Source: Chionoecetes opilio
Taxonomy: Eukaryota > Arthropoda > Malacostraca > Decapoda > Majidae
Assembly: GCA_016584305.1 (NCBI GenBank)
Contig: JACEEZ010026156.1
Coordinates: 207,561-271,560 of the forward strand
DNA: 64,000 nucleotides
Reading direction: 5' to 3'
Positions 36,930 to 48,936 of the stretch are shown piece after piece (the stretch's first letter is position 1; every line of letters starts with the position of its first letter). Under the pieces are notes generated by a model. It did no database searches and had not been told where the DNA came from. It saw only the letters and a list, made by a program, of their open reading frames with translations. The position numbers and the translations under genes were made by a program.

Positions 36930-36973
36930 CATGCTGCTGAAGAAGGGTTCTTAGACCCGAATTCGCGATACAG
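36930..36973 (+). ncRNA. Hammerhead-like motif, degenerate (Penelope 3' part)
   Basis: GCTG at 36932-36935, CTGAAGA at 36936-36942 (fits CUGANGA), stem GGGT...ACCC at 36944-36957, GAAT instead of GAAA, then TCGCGATA and CAGC at 36970-36973. CAGC can pair with GCTG as stem I. One extra A precedes stem II and GAAT is non-canonical, so this copy may be inactive or the match fortuitous. Confidence 0.35.
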
Positions 36974-37129
36974 CAAAAATGACAAGCTACGGCGTAGTCA
37001 TAAAAGTTATTACAAAAGAGAATAAGACACTCTTAAGACAAAGAGAAAATATCTTTAAAAAGATAATAAACGTTGAACTAGCTATCACTTTTAACGATAT
37101 CTGTCTCAGAAAAAATTTCCTGCCCGTAT

Positions 37130-37132
<3 letters not shown>

Positions 37133-37226
<94 letters not shown>
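37133..37226. repeat. (CT)n followed by (AT)n
   Basis: CT dinucleotides to ~37195, then TA to ~37225. Confidence 0.95.
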
Positions 37227-37858
37227 GTATGTATCATATCAACGCCGAACTACCCAAAAGACTTAAAGTAATCGTCCAGAGCATTGCATCATTCCTGATT
37301 TAATGCAGTCAAAAATTTCATGCAAAAAACAATATGTTTTTGCATCCAGTCACCCGTTTTTAAATGATCCGCATTCAAAATCTGTAAATTCCCCGAGTTC
37401 TCAAAACTCAACTGACGACCAGCAGACGACGGACCACGGCTTGGTGACGTCACGGCAGGAAGCCTCCCTGCCCGGCCTTAATACAAATTCACTTAAACTC
37501 AGAAAAAAATATAGTACGTGAAGAATTCTGGGTGTTTCTGATATTTTTTTTTTGCGATATGGCATATACTTCCATCCTTTATGGGTGCAGCAAGAAAGCT
37601 GTGCCAAAGATTATTGTATACTGGACTTGCTACTCAGTTTGGGCTATTTCCAGTGGAGGCCAATGCCGCGATTCCCGACATTTTCGAACATCACTCCCAT
37701 TTCCCTTCCTATGGTTTTCAGTATAAATGATATACCGTTATCTTTGTAAATGTTTGTTCTATAATATTATCAACTAGATAAATCAAACAGTAAAATACAC
37801 TAAGGAATTGCCATTATGAGAGAGTGAAGAAATATGCATGAACTTAATATTCACTTAA

Positions 37859-38219
37859 CAGGGTAGGGGAACGTCTGGCCCGCGGGCCGTATAAGGCCCG
37901 CAAACCATTTGGTCAGGCCCTGCCAAGGCAACCACAGACGAGACTCGAAATCCTATAAATCTATGAGTTTTTCTTCCATACCAACATAAATTGTTATTAA
38001 GTGCATGCATAATTCTTATAACGTACATTTTAAGGGACAAGCACGTCCATTACGGGACGGATATGACACATAGATGACGAGACAGACACGTATAATTAAC
38101 GTAAGGTTCTCGTCGGCCAAAAAGAGCAGGCTGATTTTTAAGTTTGTAGTTTTGTATGGCCCGCGAATAATGTCGTGAATATCCACACGGCCCTTGGTAG
38201 TAAAATGGTTCCCCACCCT
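37859..38219. mobile_element. hAT-type MITE, 361 bp
   Basis: Begins CAGGGTAGGGGAAC and ends in the reverse of AGGGTGGGGAACC. Flanks tcacttaa (37851-37858) and ttacttaa (38220-38227) form an 8-bp target duplication with one mismatch. Terminal CAGGG and 8-bp duplications are typical of hAT. It has no coding capacity and interrupts the left arm of the foldback only. Confidence 0.8.
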
Positions 38220-39220
38220 TTACTTAAACTCTTAGCCATTACATTTTTTGGGTGAATTTTTTTACATGAAACATACCAATAGAAGCGGAATTTTATTAGC
38301 TTTCCATTGATATATTTCGTTTACTCGTTTACTGATACATGAATTAGTACTATGCATAAATTAGCGATAATTAAATAAATAAACTCATCAATCGGGAAAA
38401 CTACCCGAAAGATGATGTGATTTTTTCAGTTAACGCTAATTTATGCATGGTTCTAATAAATTTATCAGACAGCAAGATATATCAAATGAAAGCTAATAAA
38501 AGTCCGCTTCTATTGATATGTTTCATGTAAAATGTTTTAGCACAAAATATTAAATGGCAAAGAGTTTAACTGAAGTTCATGCATATTTCTTCAAAGTCTC
38601 ATAAGGGCATTTCTTTAGCGTATTTTATAGTTTTTTATTTGATAATATTATAGAACAATCATTTACGAAGATAACAGTGTATCATTTATACTTATAAACC
38701 ATAGTCTACTGTATTCATGGAGCAAATTTGTTTACTTGCCGATCCGATTGATGACGTTATTTTTTTAGTTAACGCTAATTTATGCATGGTGGTAGTTCAT
38801 TTATCAGAAAACGAAATATATCAATGGAAAGCAAATTAAAATCCGCTTCTATTGATATGTTTCATGTAAAATGTTTTCTCGCATAATATGAAATGGCGAA
38901 GATTTTAAGTGAATATTAAATAAAGTTCATGCATATTTCTTCACTCTCTTATAATGGCATTTCTTTAGTGCATTTTACTGTTTTGTTATTTGATAATATT
39001 ATATAACAAACATTCACGAAGATAGCAGTATATCATTTATACTGATAAACCACAGGAAGGGAAATGGGAGTAATTTTCGAAACATTTTTTTACCTTGCCG
39101 ATCGGCCTCCACTGGTCATGGGCGGGTTGGCGCGGGGCACGAGTAGCAAGTCCAGTATACAGTAGCCTTTGGCTGTGCTTTTCCAGAGAGCTTAGCACCC
39201 ATTTCCGACCTTTTAGGCAA

Positions 39221-39322
39221 CGATATATGTGTGGAGCGCCGGGGAGAGGCGGGCGGTGTGAAGCAAATTGTATCGCTGAGCGCCTCTCGCCCGCCTCTCC
39301 CCGGCGCTCCACACATATATCG
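39221..39322. repeat. Perfect 35-bp hairpin
   Basis: 39221-39255 is the exact reverse complement of 39288-39322, with a 32-base loop. It is GC-rich in the inner half and lies inside the right arm of the foldback. Imperfect pairing continues outward to about 39192 and 39350. Confidence 0.95.
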
Positions 39323-39794
39323 TGACCGAATGGGTCGGAAATGGGTGCTAAACCCTCTGGAAAGGCACAGCTTTCTTTCTAGACCCATAAAGGATGCAAG
39401 TATATGCTATATCGCCAAAAAAAAATCAGAAACACCCAATTTCTTCATATACTATATTTCTTTCTGAATTAACGTGTATTTGTAGTACCGCCGGGCTGGG
39501 AGGCTTCCTGCCGTGACGTCACCAGCAAATTTCCCACCACGGCTGGAATGGAGCTGCTGTTTTTCCCGCGCTTTTTAGAAAAGTTAAGTTTTTAGGGGAA
39601 TAAGGCGTGGAAATGAATATTTTTTTGTGGATTAGGTATTTTGAATGAACATTCAACATAATTATGCAAAAAAAAAAGGATCTGGTCGACTACTTTAATA
39701 TCAAATGTGATCAGAGCGAGGATGTTAAAGGCACTAAGCATGGCTACTTCAATTTCTTTGGAAAATATAACGATTACACGTCGCTATTACGCAA

Positions 39795-40349
<555 letters not shown>

Positions 40350-40763
40350 AGAGGTGGGCACCGCAAACGAAAATCCACTTCCGCAAACGCAAATCTGCAA
40401 ACCCCAATCCTTACGTTCTGCAACCGCAACTCCGCAATTCCGGATATATAATATTTATAATATATATTCCGCAACCGCAATAACCTAAAGAAATATCTAT
40501 GCTAAGCGTACGGGTTATTTTTAATATTTAATCTCTTAAGTAAAATTTTTAAGTAACCGGTGTCATGGAAAAAAATATACTGTTACTTAAAATACAAAGT
40601 GCTTATATTTTTTAGAAAATATATTATTGCAATTCTATCATAAATATTTCAATTTTTTATCAGCATGACTGTCAAGATTCCTAGTTAAATGCCTTTGAGT
40701 AATGAACTGTCACATCTGAACTGAAGATCAGTAGATCCCGGTAAAATCTATATGTCTCACCTA

Positions 40764-41110
40764 TCAAAAATCATCCTCTTCGTCATCATCTGGGTTGCTG
40801 CCTTCTGAGGTATCCAAGACAGCCTTCTCCGTGAACTCGAAGAGCAGTCTTGATTTCATGGCATCTACGTTATCAGGGTTAATAAGGCGGACCACAGGCA
40901 ACTTGAAAAAGGGATGGATTGCTGTGGCCATCAAAAGGTTAATTTGATCAAAGAGGGAGAGGAACTTGGCCTTGAAACCTTTGGGTCTCTTACCACTAAG
41001 GGTGATATCCTATCCATATCACTTGGGTCTCTTCAAGGAGGTACTCCAACAAAGGCCGGGGGTATTTGAATGGTTTAGCCTTCAATGCCCGAAGGCTGTC
41101 CCAGAGCATT
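40764..41110 (-). pseudogene. hAT transposase, C-terminal part
   Basis: Reading right to left: MLWDSLRALKAKPFKYPRPL and LEYLLEE. A frame break follows, then GFKAKFLSLFDQINLLMATA, IHPFFKLPVV, and an acidic end NPDDDEEDDF with a stop at 40764. LLMATAIHPFFKL is the hAT wording that precedes the dimerisation region. The final hATC domain is absent. Confidence 0.7.
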
Positions 41111-41590
41111 GATAGGATAGGACGCAGGACTCACATGTCTTTCACTCAGTCGTTGTCTGGCGGGGAGACAAGACGTGTTCAGTGCCGCTCCTTGTGTGTG
41201 TTGTGTGTAGGAGTCAGGTCAGAGAGGTTTAGCATGACAGCTGCAGAGGAGCTTAGCGTCGGTATGGTTAGTGGAGGCGACGTGTTGTTGGTGGAGGCGA
41301 CGGTGTTGTTGGTGGAGGCGATGGTTTTGTGAGTGGAAGTGAGGGTGTGGTGAGTGGAGGAGAGGGTGGAGTGAAGGAGTCTGAGGTGAATACGAGAGTG
41401 TTAGAAGGAGAGAGAAGGGTCGAGGGAATGAAGTGCAATGAAGGGTGTTTAGTGGCACGTAAGTATATGCTTGACGCAATTGAAGACCTGAAAAGGTGCT
41501 TTGTAAGTGAAGTGAACGAATTGAAAAGCGTGGTGAAGAAGCAGGAGATACAGATACGATCTCTTAAGTGTGGAGGAGGAGGTCCAGGTG

Positions 41591-41662
41591 AACATAAGAA
41601 CATAACATAAGAAAATAAGGAAGCTACAAGAGGGCGGGAGGCCTACACGTGGTAGCTCCTGT
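41591..41662 (-). repeat. Inverted fragment of the CR1 3' end inside CR1 ORF1
   Basis: gaacataagaacataacata, then gaaaataaggaagctacaag, then cctacacgtggtagctcct. In reverse this matches the CR1 3' end at 48863-48930. It interrupts ORF1 between a coiled-coil part (41460-41580) and the esterase part. Confidence 0.8.
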
Positions 41663-41665
41663 GAA

Positions 41666-42453
41666 GTGAGTGGAGGGGCACATGCGAGAGATGTACCTGG
41701 AGGGGTAACAGATGGAGACGTGCCTGGGGCTACTAGGAAGGGAAGCGTTCCTAGTAAGTCACCAGGGAATGGGGGATGGAAGGTGGTTGACCATGGAGGA
41801 GCGCGCCCGAAGGAGAGAAAAGTAAACAATGACCTTGTTGTGTGCACGAATTCATTTCAGGTACTCTCGGGACTGCAAGCGGAAGATAAGGAGGTACAGG
41901 GGAAACAGGTAGACGATACATCACTACCCGAAGCTAAAATCTTGGTTGTTGGGGATAATCAAATTAGGCACCTAGAGAGCAGATTTTGTGACAGAGTCGG
42001 GATGCGTATTTAGTCGGTGAGTTACCCAGGGAAGGGGATAGGTTATGTTAGTGATAAGATACTTGAGTGCATGGCAGACCAAGGGAAAGAGGCGCCAGAG
42101 TCTGAGGGAAACGATGTTGAGTGTGTAATGAGTGTAGAATTGCTACGGAGGTTCAAGGAAGCTGTAGGTAGGGTTAGGGACAGGGGTGGGGTCCCTGTGG
42201 TGTGTGGTGTCCTTCCAAGACGCTATGTTGACGACTTGTGGTACTCCAGGGCTATTGCTCTGAATTGCCGGCTGGCATTTCATTGCAAAACTGCAAAGCC
42301 AATGGTTGGGCCTTTGTCGACAACTGGGACATCTTGCTCAGGCATAAAAACCTCTACCACAGGGATGGGGTGCACCTTTCGATGAAAGGGGTTCAGATCT
42401 TGTCTGAATCCCTTGAAAGGGAGGTAGGTGCACTGCAGGTTTTTTTAAGATAG
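41666..42453 (+). pseudogene. CR1 ORF1 with SGNH/GDSL esterase-like domain
   Basis: Pieces in order: AKILVVGDNQIRHLESRFC, a stop at ~42012, then YPGKGIGYVSDKILE, ELLRRFKEAVGRVRDRGG, PVVCGVLPRRYV, SRAIALNCRL. A frame change follows, then GWAFVDNWDILLRHKNLYHR and DGVHLSMKGVQILSESL. CR1 ORF1 proteins carry this esterase. The block I serine (GDS) is Asn here (GDN), while the final DGVHLS with catalytic Asp and His is kept. The ORF is probably non-functional even apart from the stop. Confidence 0.8.
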
Positions 42454-42582
42454 AGAACCGGGGATTAAACACTGGAGTCGGGGTAAAGGTGACTTGCGAC
42501 GCTAGGAGGAGTTTCAGAAGGCAGGGAACTAAAGAGATTCGTAAGAAGAGAGAGAGGAGGGGTTTGTTAAAGATAAAGGGAA

Positions 42583-43184
42583 AATGGACAAAAAGAAGAG
42601 GAGTTGCTTGAAGGTTTACTATACAAACTGTAGGAGTAACTTAAGGAAGATATATTTCCTGAGAGGAATAAATAGTGTGGAGGATTTTGATATAATAGCA
42701 TTAACAGAAACATGGTTGGATAGTGGATATGTCTGGAAAGGTATTTGATCCGGAGGTCGAGATAGTCTAGTATAGGCTATTTCAAACGAGTAGGTTAGGC
42801 AGGTGAAGTTGTGGAGTTGCGCTTTATGCAAAAGATACATTGCAATGTTGTGTTAATAATGTTATATAAACAGATGACAGCATAGAGTCTATATGAGTAG
42901 AGGTAACGGAGGGAACTTAAAAAAATGGTTTTGTGTGTAGTGTATAGGCCTCCAACTCCAAACTTATGTAAAGAGGATTCAGCTCTTATATGGCATGAAA
43001 TAAACAAGGCTTGCAGATATAATCGATTATGCGTAGTAGGAAATTTTAATCTTAGGAAGATAAACTGGGATTTAATTTTAGGAGACAATGACACAGAGGA
43101 ATTGTTAAATATAGTTCAGGATAACTTCCTCTGGCAAACAATCAGGCAGCCTACTAGAGGAGATCTAATATACTATAGGAATAG
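42583..43184 (+). pseudogene. CR1 endonuclease, N-terminal part
   Basis: MDKKKRSCLKVYYTNCRSNL, then DFDIIALTETWLDSGY with the catalytic Glu (TETW), stops, then VLCVVYRPPTPN and RLCVVGNFNLRKINW, where GDFN has become GNFN. It ends at DLIY, where the insertion begins. The domain resumes at 46575. Confidence 0.75.
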
Positions 43185-43329
43185 CCGTGTGTCTGTCTGT
43201 CTGTCTGTTTGTTTTGGGTAGCCGAAACTGGAAATTCAATTTTGATGAGAGTAGGCTCAAAAAATCGCAAATAAATCGTAGGTGGTAAGCGGCTTGGTCC
43301 CATGTCGATTGAATAATTTTTAAGGGGGG

Positions 43330-43722
43330 TTTTGGGCTAATAACACTTCGGCCCAGTTGCAAGAAATGGACGTTTTTCATCAAGTACACGATAGTGAGTG
43401 GGGCGACCGACCAACTTGATACTCCATTGATAAGTATCATGAACGGCTGATTTTGCCCCCATCGGCATGATGTCCCGACGTCGGGAGCGAGGTGTTCCAA
43501 CCCGTGCGATAAATAGAATGATAATATTTACTACTATAAAGAAATTTATTCCTGTCATTTTTATCATGAATTATTGTTGTCTATAACATAAAAATAAACT
43601 AATACTTGTATTAGCAATGCTGTTTTCAATAGTAGGAAGTGGTACGAAAAGATTTCACAAGATCTGAGGTTAGTTATTTGAGTTACCATGACAACGCCAC
43701 GCTGGCGTTCCAGCTGAACCTC

Positions 43723-43814
<92 letters not shown>

Positions 43815-45592
43815 GATTACAATTAATTTGCCTTTCTAGCTGATTTTAGTCAGTAATGTTTACCCATATTACTTATTATCATTTCGAAATGGTAACTGCA
43901 TAAATGTAACACGTACATTCAATCATAGTTAAAGTGCTGTTCACTTATATCCCAGCGGGAATCCCGAGCGGGTATTGGTATTGTTTAGGGCTGCAAGGAT
44001 CCTTTGAGGAACCATGTATGAGCCCTGGTGATGTCCTATGGGCTAGTTGCAAGAAGGTCTCGTCGTGTGCCCTATAGGGTCCCGACATGGAAATGCCCGA
44101 CTGCACAGGTTCAAGAACAGCGTCACTTCACCACCATCCCCCATCGGGAAAAATACGTCGGGCGGTAACCCCTTACCGATGAGATGATCGATGAGAACCA
44201 TATATTATCAATACTTCCATTGAACATCAATAATCAACATATTCAATATGTGACACATTTCTGAGGAAGAATCAACGCTGTTACTAAGCCAAAAAGGCAG
44301 CTAATTCGTCATTGTCAGTTGCCGTGAGCTCAAGACAAGCGGATGGATGTCCGCGCCACCTATTGGCAGCGGTGGGCGATATAGGGCGGGTGGGCGGGCG
44401 GGCGGAATCCATCCACACCTCATAACGATACGTTGTCATCCACCTTACCTGTGTCTTCCTGAAGAAGACTGATCAACTACCACGCCTGTGAACGCATCAT
44501 AGAACATCACCAGGACTATATGGTTCCTCAACGGATCCTTGCAGCCCTAAACAACTCCTATACCCGCTCGGTATACCCGCTGAGATATACGTAAGTGAAC
44601 AGCACTTTAATTATGATTAAATGTATGTGTTACTTTTCTGCAATTACCATTTCGAAATGATAATAAGTAATATGGCTAAACATTACTGACTAAAATCATC
44701 TAGAAACGCAAATGAACGAACCATGAGAGAGAGAGAAAGAGAGAAGGAGGAGGAGGAGGTTCAGCTGGAACGCTTTCGTGGCGTTGTCATGGTAACTCAA
44801 ATAGCCAACCCCAGAACTTGTGAAATCTTTTCGTACCGCTTCTTTCTATTAAAAACAGCATTGCTCATACAAGTATTAGTTTTTTTTTATGTTATAGAAA
44901 ACAATAAATCATGATAGAAATGACATGAATAAATTTCTTTATAGTAGTAAATAGTATCATTCTATTTATCGCACGGGTTGGTACACCTCGCTCCCGACGT
45001 CGGGACATCATGCCGATGGGGGCAAAATCAGCCGTTCATGAAACTTATCAATGGAGTATCACGACGGTCGGGCGCCCCACTCACTATCGTGTACTCGATG
45101 GAAAACGTCCATTTCCTGCAACTGGGCCTATGATGCATTCACAAGCGTGGTAGTTGATCAGTCTTCTTCAGGAAGACACAGGTAAGGTAGATGACAACGT
45201 ATCGTCCTGAGGTGTGGATGGACTCCGCCCGCCCTATATCGCCCGCCGCTGTCAATAGGTGGCGCGGACATCCACCCGCTTGTCTTGAGTTCACGGCAAT
45301 TGAACAAAATGATTTGGCTGCCTTTTTGGCTTATTAACCGCGTTGATTCTTCCTCAGAAATGTGTCACATATTGAATATGTTGATTAATAATGTTCAATG
45401 GAGGAATTTGATTATATATGGTGCTCATCGATCATCTCATCGGTAAGGGGTCACGGCCCGACGATTTTTTCCCGAAGGGGCACACGATGGGGGTGAAATG
45501 ACGCTGTTCTTGAACTTGTGCAGTCGGGCATTTCCACGCCGGGACCCTATAGGGCACACGACGAGACCTTCTTGCAGCTGGCCCTAAGGAGT
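43330..45592. repeat. Interleaved inverted repeats A-B-A'-B'
   Basis: A (43350-44038) is matched in reverse by A' (44500-45127). B (44040-44500) is matched in reverse by B' (45127-45590). A starts cccagttgcaagaaatgg and B starts ggctagttgcaagaaggt, so the two units share an edge. No coding region is seen. The order is interleaved and is not the nested A-B-B'-A' of a simple palindrome. Confidence 0.8.
43727..43812. repeat. (CT)n microsatellite inside unit A
   Basis: About 85 bp of CT. Unit A' has only a short GA stretch (44724-44742) at the mirrored position. Confidence 0.95.
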
Positions 45593-45662
45593 ATTAGATA
45601 ACAGGAAGAAACTCTGCAGTAATGCCTTGACGAATTTGACTAACTCCGTAGACTAATAGACT

Positions 45663-45667
<5 letters not shown>

Positions 45668-45716
<49 letters not shown>

Positions 45717-45790
45717 TGTGCATGCAGACATGTGTGTGTGTGCATGTGTGTGTGCGTGCGTGCGTGCGTACGTGCGTGCGTGTGTATTCA
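45668..45790. repeat. (TG)n microsatellite at SINE tail
   Basis: TG dinucleotides with a (TGCG)n part near 45750-45780. Confidence 0.93.
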
Positions 45791-45794
45791 TCTA

Positions 45795-46073
45795 GTTGTC
45801 TAGTTGTATTTTACAGGGCCAGAGCAACGCTCGTATGGCCCCGTCTCCATATCAACATTTATTTTTCTCATTCATCCCTAGTGTTGGCCGAAGCCACCAC
45901 CCCGGGAGGCGGGTCACAAACCCCCGGCTAACACCCGGTACCCATTCACTGCTGGGTGGACAGGGGCTCGGGTTTTAAGAAGACCGCCCGTCTGTCTTCG
46001 CTCCGCCCGGGGATCGAACCCGGGACTTCTCGGTTGTGAGCCGAGTGTGCTAACCACTACAGTACGGAGTTCC
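45795..46073 (-). mobile_element. tRNA-Val-like SINE (copy 1)
   Basis: The minus-strand head at 46000-46073 folds as a tRNA. Box A-like TAGTGGTTAGCA is followed by anticodon stem CTCGG/CCGAG with loop CTCACAA (anticodon CAC, Val-like), and box B is GGGTTCGATCC. A GC-rich body follows with ccgggaggcgggt, then a tail carrying ctagttg repeats that runs into (TG)n. A second copy lies at 52722-53020. Confidence 0.85.
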
Positions 46074-46082
46074 CTGTGTGTG

Positions 46083-46159
<77 letters not shown>

Positions 46160-46195
46160 TGTGTGTGTGTGTGTGAGAGAGTGTGTGTGTGTGCT
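46074..46195. repeat. (TG)n microsatellite
   Basis: Adjoins the SINE head; near-pure TG with a short gagaga break. Confidence 0.95.
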
Positions 46196-46196
46196 T

Positions 46197-46412
46197 GCAT
46201 GACAGGCGTGGGGTTGGGGTGAGGCAGGCGTGGGACTGGAGTAAGACAGCTGTGGGGCTAGGCTGAGACAGGCGTGGGGCTGGGGTGAGGCAGGCGTGGA
46301 ACTGGGGTGAGGCAGGCGTGGGGCTGGGGTGTGGCAGCCGTGGGGCTGGGGTGAGACAGGCGTGGGGCTGGGGTTAAGCAGGCGTGGGGCTGGGTTGAGG
46401 CAGGCTACGGTG
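46197..46412. repeat. 22-bp minisatellite, about 9-10 units
   Basis: Unit ggcgtggggctggggtgagg with variants. It is imperfect, with the order of variants suggesting slippage. Confidence 0.9.
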
Positions 46413-46574
46413 GTGGTAGGTGGTCTACCCCGAGGTACTTTGACTAGCGGCCAACGACAGCAACAACACAATTGTAGTTTGCACTGACATTGTTGTCTAA
46501 TATATACTACTACTACAAACATCAATACATGGGTCCAAAGGGCCCACAAGCACTTGTAATATTCTATATTTATT

Positions 46575-48784
46575 TCTGACAAACAGGGAATATCTAGTTA
46601 CAGAGGTGGAGGTTGAAGGTACATTGGGGAACAACGATCATTATGAAATCAAATTTTACTTAAAATGGCAAGTAGAAAATATATAAGTGTTAATAAGCAA
46701 AGAGTGTCTGACCTCAGAAAGGCCAATTTTGCAGGATTAAGAAGACACATGGAAGGGATTAACTCGTGGTGTAGGATGGAGGGGAAGGAGTGGTCCGAGG
46801 TCAGCGCGGTGACAAGTGGTAGTGAGTTCGGAGCGAATGAAGATTATACATTTTTTGTAAGGAATTTAATTGCAGGACATAAACAAAATATTCCCTATAG
46901 GACGATAAGATCAAGGTAGAATTACCCGAAATGGATGACCACTAGTTTAAAACACAACATTGATGTAAAAAGAAACATGTAGTTCAGGTTCAAGGCTGGA
47001 CAGGTGAGCAAAGAACAGTATAACGTGATGGCGAGGACAGTGAAGAGATTAACAATAGTAGCTACGAACAATTATGAGATCAAGGTCGCTGGACAGGCAA
47101 AGAATGACCCTAAGTGGGGGGTTCTATCAGGTATATTAAACGAAGACAAGAGAATTAGTGGGGCCGTTAAGATTAGAGCAGGGTGAGGTCGTAACTACGG
47201 ATGAGGATATGTGTAATCATTTAATTGATTATTTTTTAAGTGTTTCTACTCAGGAGGATACACAGACGATACCTGGTAGTGAACAGATGTTTAATAAAAG
47301 GAAGCGATGAGGAGAAACTCAAAAATATTGTGATAACTTTGGAAATGGTAGAAGAAGGTATATATAAAATTAAGAATTTTAAGTCGGCAGGACCAGATGA
47401 AGTTTATCCCAGAGTATTAAAATAAAGCAAAAAGGTTGTTAGTGAGTCGTTAGTGCACATTTTTTGGAAATCGGTTGATATAGGCGAAGTGCCGTTAATG
47501 TGGGTGGATACAAGGAAATGTAGTCCCCATATTTAAGAAGGGTCACAGAGAATTAAAGTCAAATTATTGACCCGTTAGTCTAACGTCAGTGGTAGGTAAA
47601 GTATTAGAATATATTATTGCAAAAAACATTAGAGAGCAATTAGAAAAACATGGTTTGGTCAATGGTTCACAACATGAATTCACCAAAGATAAGTTATGTC
47701 TCACCAATTTATTGAGTTTTTATATGAAAATCTATGAGACAGTCGATAATGATAAGGAGTATGATATAATATACCTGGACTTTAGTAAGGCATTTGACGA
47801 GGTACCACACGAGCGACTCTTAAATAAGGTTAAGGCTCATGGAATAGAGGGGAAGGTTCCTCTTTGGATCAGAGCTTGGCTAAGTGATAGGCAACAAAGG
47901 GTTACAATTAATGGTTCTAAATCTGAATGGGGGCAGGTGACAAGTGGAGTTCCACAAGGGTCTGTTTTGGGTCCATTACTATTTTTGATTTCCATCAACG
48001 ACTTGGATAGTGGGATTAGCAGTGATATCAGCAAGTTTGCTGATGATACTAGGGTAGCTGAATTATTGGATTACAGTCTGATATAAACATACTACAGGGA
48101 AACTTAGATACACTTTATGAGTGGGTAGACAGATTGCAGATGGAATTTAATATTGATAAGTGCAGAGTTATGAATGTTGGTAGAAAAAACCCTGGATATA
48201 TATACACCATACGCAATGTATCGCTGAAAAGATCAGAAGGTGAAAAAGATCTGGGAGTGAGGGCAAGCTCAGACTGCCGACCTAGGAAACAATGTACTGA
48301 GGCTATAACAAGAGCTAATAGGGTGTTAGGATTCATTACCATAAGTGTTAAAAGTAGAAGTGCTGAGGTTATTCTAAAGCTTTATTTGGCTCTAGTCAGA
48401 TCTCACCTAGACTATGCGGTTCAATTTTGGTCTTCATATTACAGGATGGATATAACCTTGTTAGAATCAGTGCAGAGAAGGATGACCAAAATTATTCATG
48501 GGATGCGTAACTTTAGTTATGAGAAGAGATTGAAGCTATTAAATTTACACTCACTCGAGAGACGCAGAGTAAGGGGTGATCTGATAGAAGTTTTGAATTG
48601 GATAAAGGGATATAATAGAGGAGAGGTAGGAACAGTTCTTACGGCTATTAACCAGGGTAGAACAAGAAGTAATGGATTCAAGCTGGAAAAGCATAGATTT
48701 AAAAATGAAATAGAGAAACACTGGTTCACAAATAGGGTGGTAAATGATTGGAATGGACTCAGTAAACAGGTAGTTAGTGCGTAG
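46575..48784 (+). pseudogene. CR1 endonuclease end, reverse transcriptase and C-terminal domain
   Basis: Starts NREYLVTEVEVEGTLGNNDH (the SDH motif reads NDH). RT pieces follow: KNFKSAGPDEVYPRVLK, stop, then SVVGKVLEYIIAKNI, motif A IIYLDFSKAFDEVPH, motif [15 protein letters not shown] and motif C KFADDTRV. A stop near 48084 precedes the C-terminal domain with LYLALVRSHLDYAVQFWS and LNLHSLERRRVRGDLIE, the latter a hallmark of CR1-group LINEs. At least three stops and frame changes are visible. Confidence 0.85.
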
Positions 48785-48889
48785 TCATTAGATAACTTTA
48801 AAGGGAGGCTGGATCAATTCAGGGATTGGGATGAAAGGTGGATGTAGGTAATGTTAACTAACAGGAACTACCTCGTGTAGGTCTCACAG

Positions 48890-48936
48890 TCTCTTGTAGC
48901 TTCCTTATTTTCTTATGTTCTTATGTTCTTATTTTC
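48890..48936 (+). repeat. CR1 3' terminal short repeats
   Basis: ttattttcttatgttcttat with repeated ttcttatg units. hAT sequence resumes at catgtaggcattt. Confidence 0.8.

Larger units (their letters stand above)
35080..37065 (+). mobile_element. Penelope-like element, most complete copy
   Basis: RT N-terminal region through GIY-YIG and 3' end in order. The start is cut by (AT)n, and an unrelated (CT)n(AT)n follows the 3' end. Stops and frameshifts make it inactive. Confidence 0.85.
37430..39550. mobile_element. 2.1-kb foldback (long inverted-repeat) element
   Basis: The left arm, from TGGTGACGTCACGGCAGGAA (~37442), is matched in reverse by TTCCTGCCGTGACGTCACCA (~39504-39523). Pairing continues through 37525-37760 with 39000-39470. 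Inside, a second set pairs 37715-38400 with 38410-38690, and that half is repeated in the same direction at 38750-39050. The central motif is atcaatcggg near 38390. No ORF with a recognisable transposase is present. A related copy lies at 61270-61772. Confidence 0.75.
41111..48936 (+). mobile_element. CR1-type LINE, long but interrupted
   Basis: ORF1 with an esterase-like domain, APE endonuclease, RT and a 3' end of short repeats (cttatgttcttatgttctta). It is inserted in the hAT transposase right after the NAYM codons. It is itself split inside the endonuclease at 43186-46574. Multiple stops and frameshifts mark it as dead. Confidence 0.85.

Noticed and set aside
46000..46073. Functional tRNA-Val gene
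   Set aside because: The tRNA-like part is the head of a SINE present twice with the same body and tail; the stems are imperfect.
45914..46582. 222-codon minus-strand ORF rich in Pro and His-Thr
   Set aside because: Runs through a SINE, (TG)n and a minisatellite; repeat-derived.
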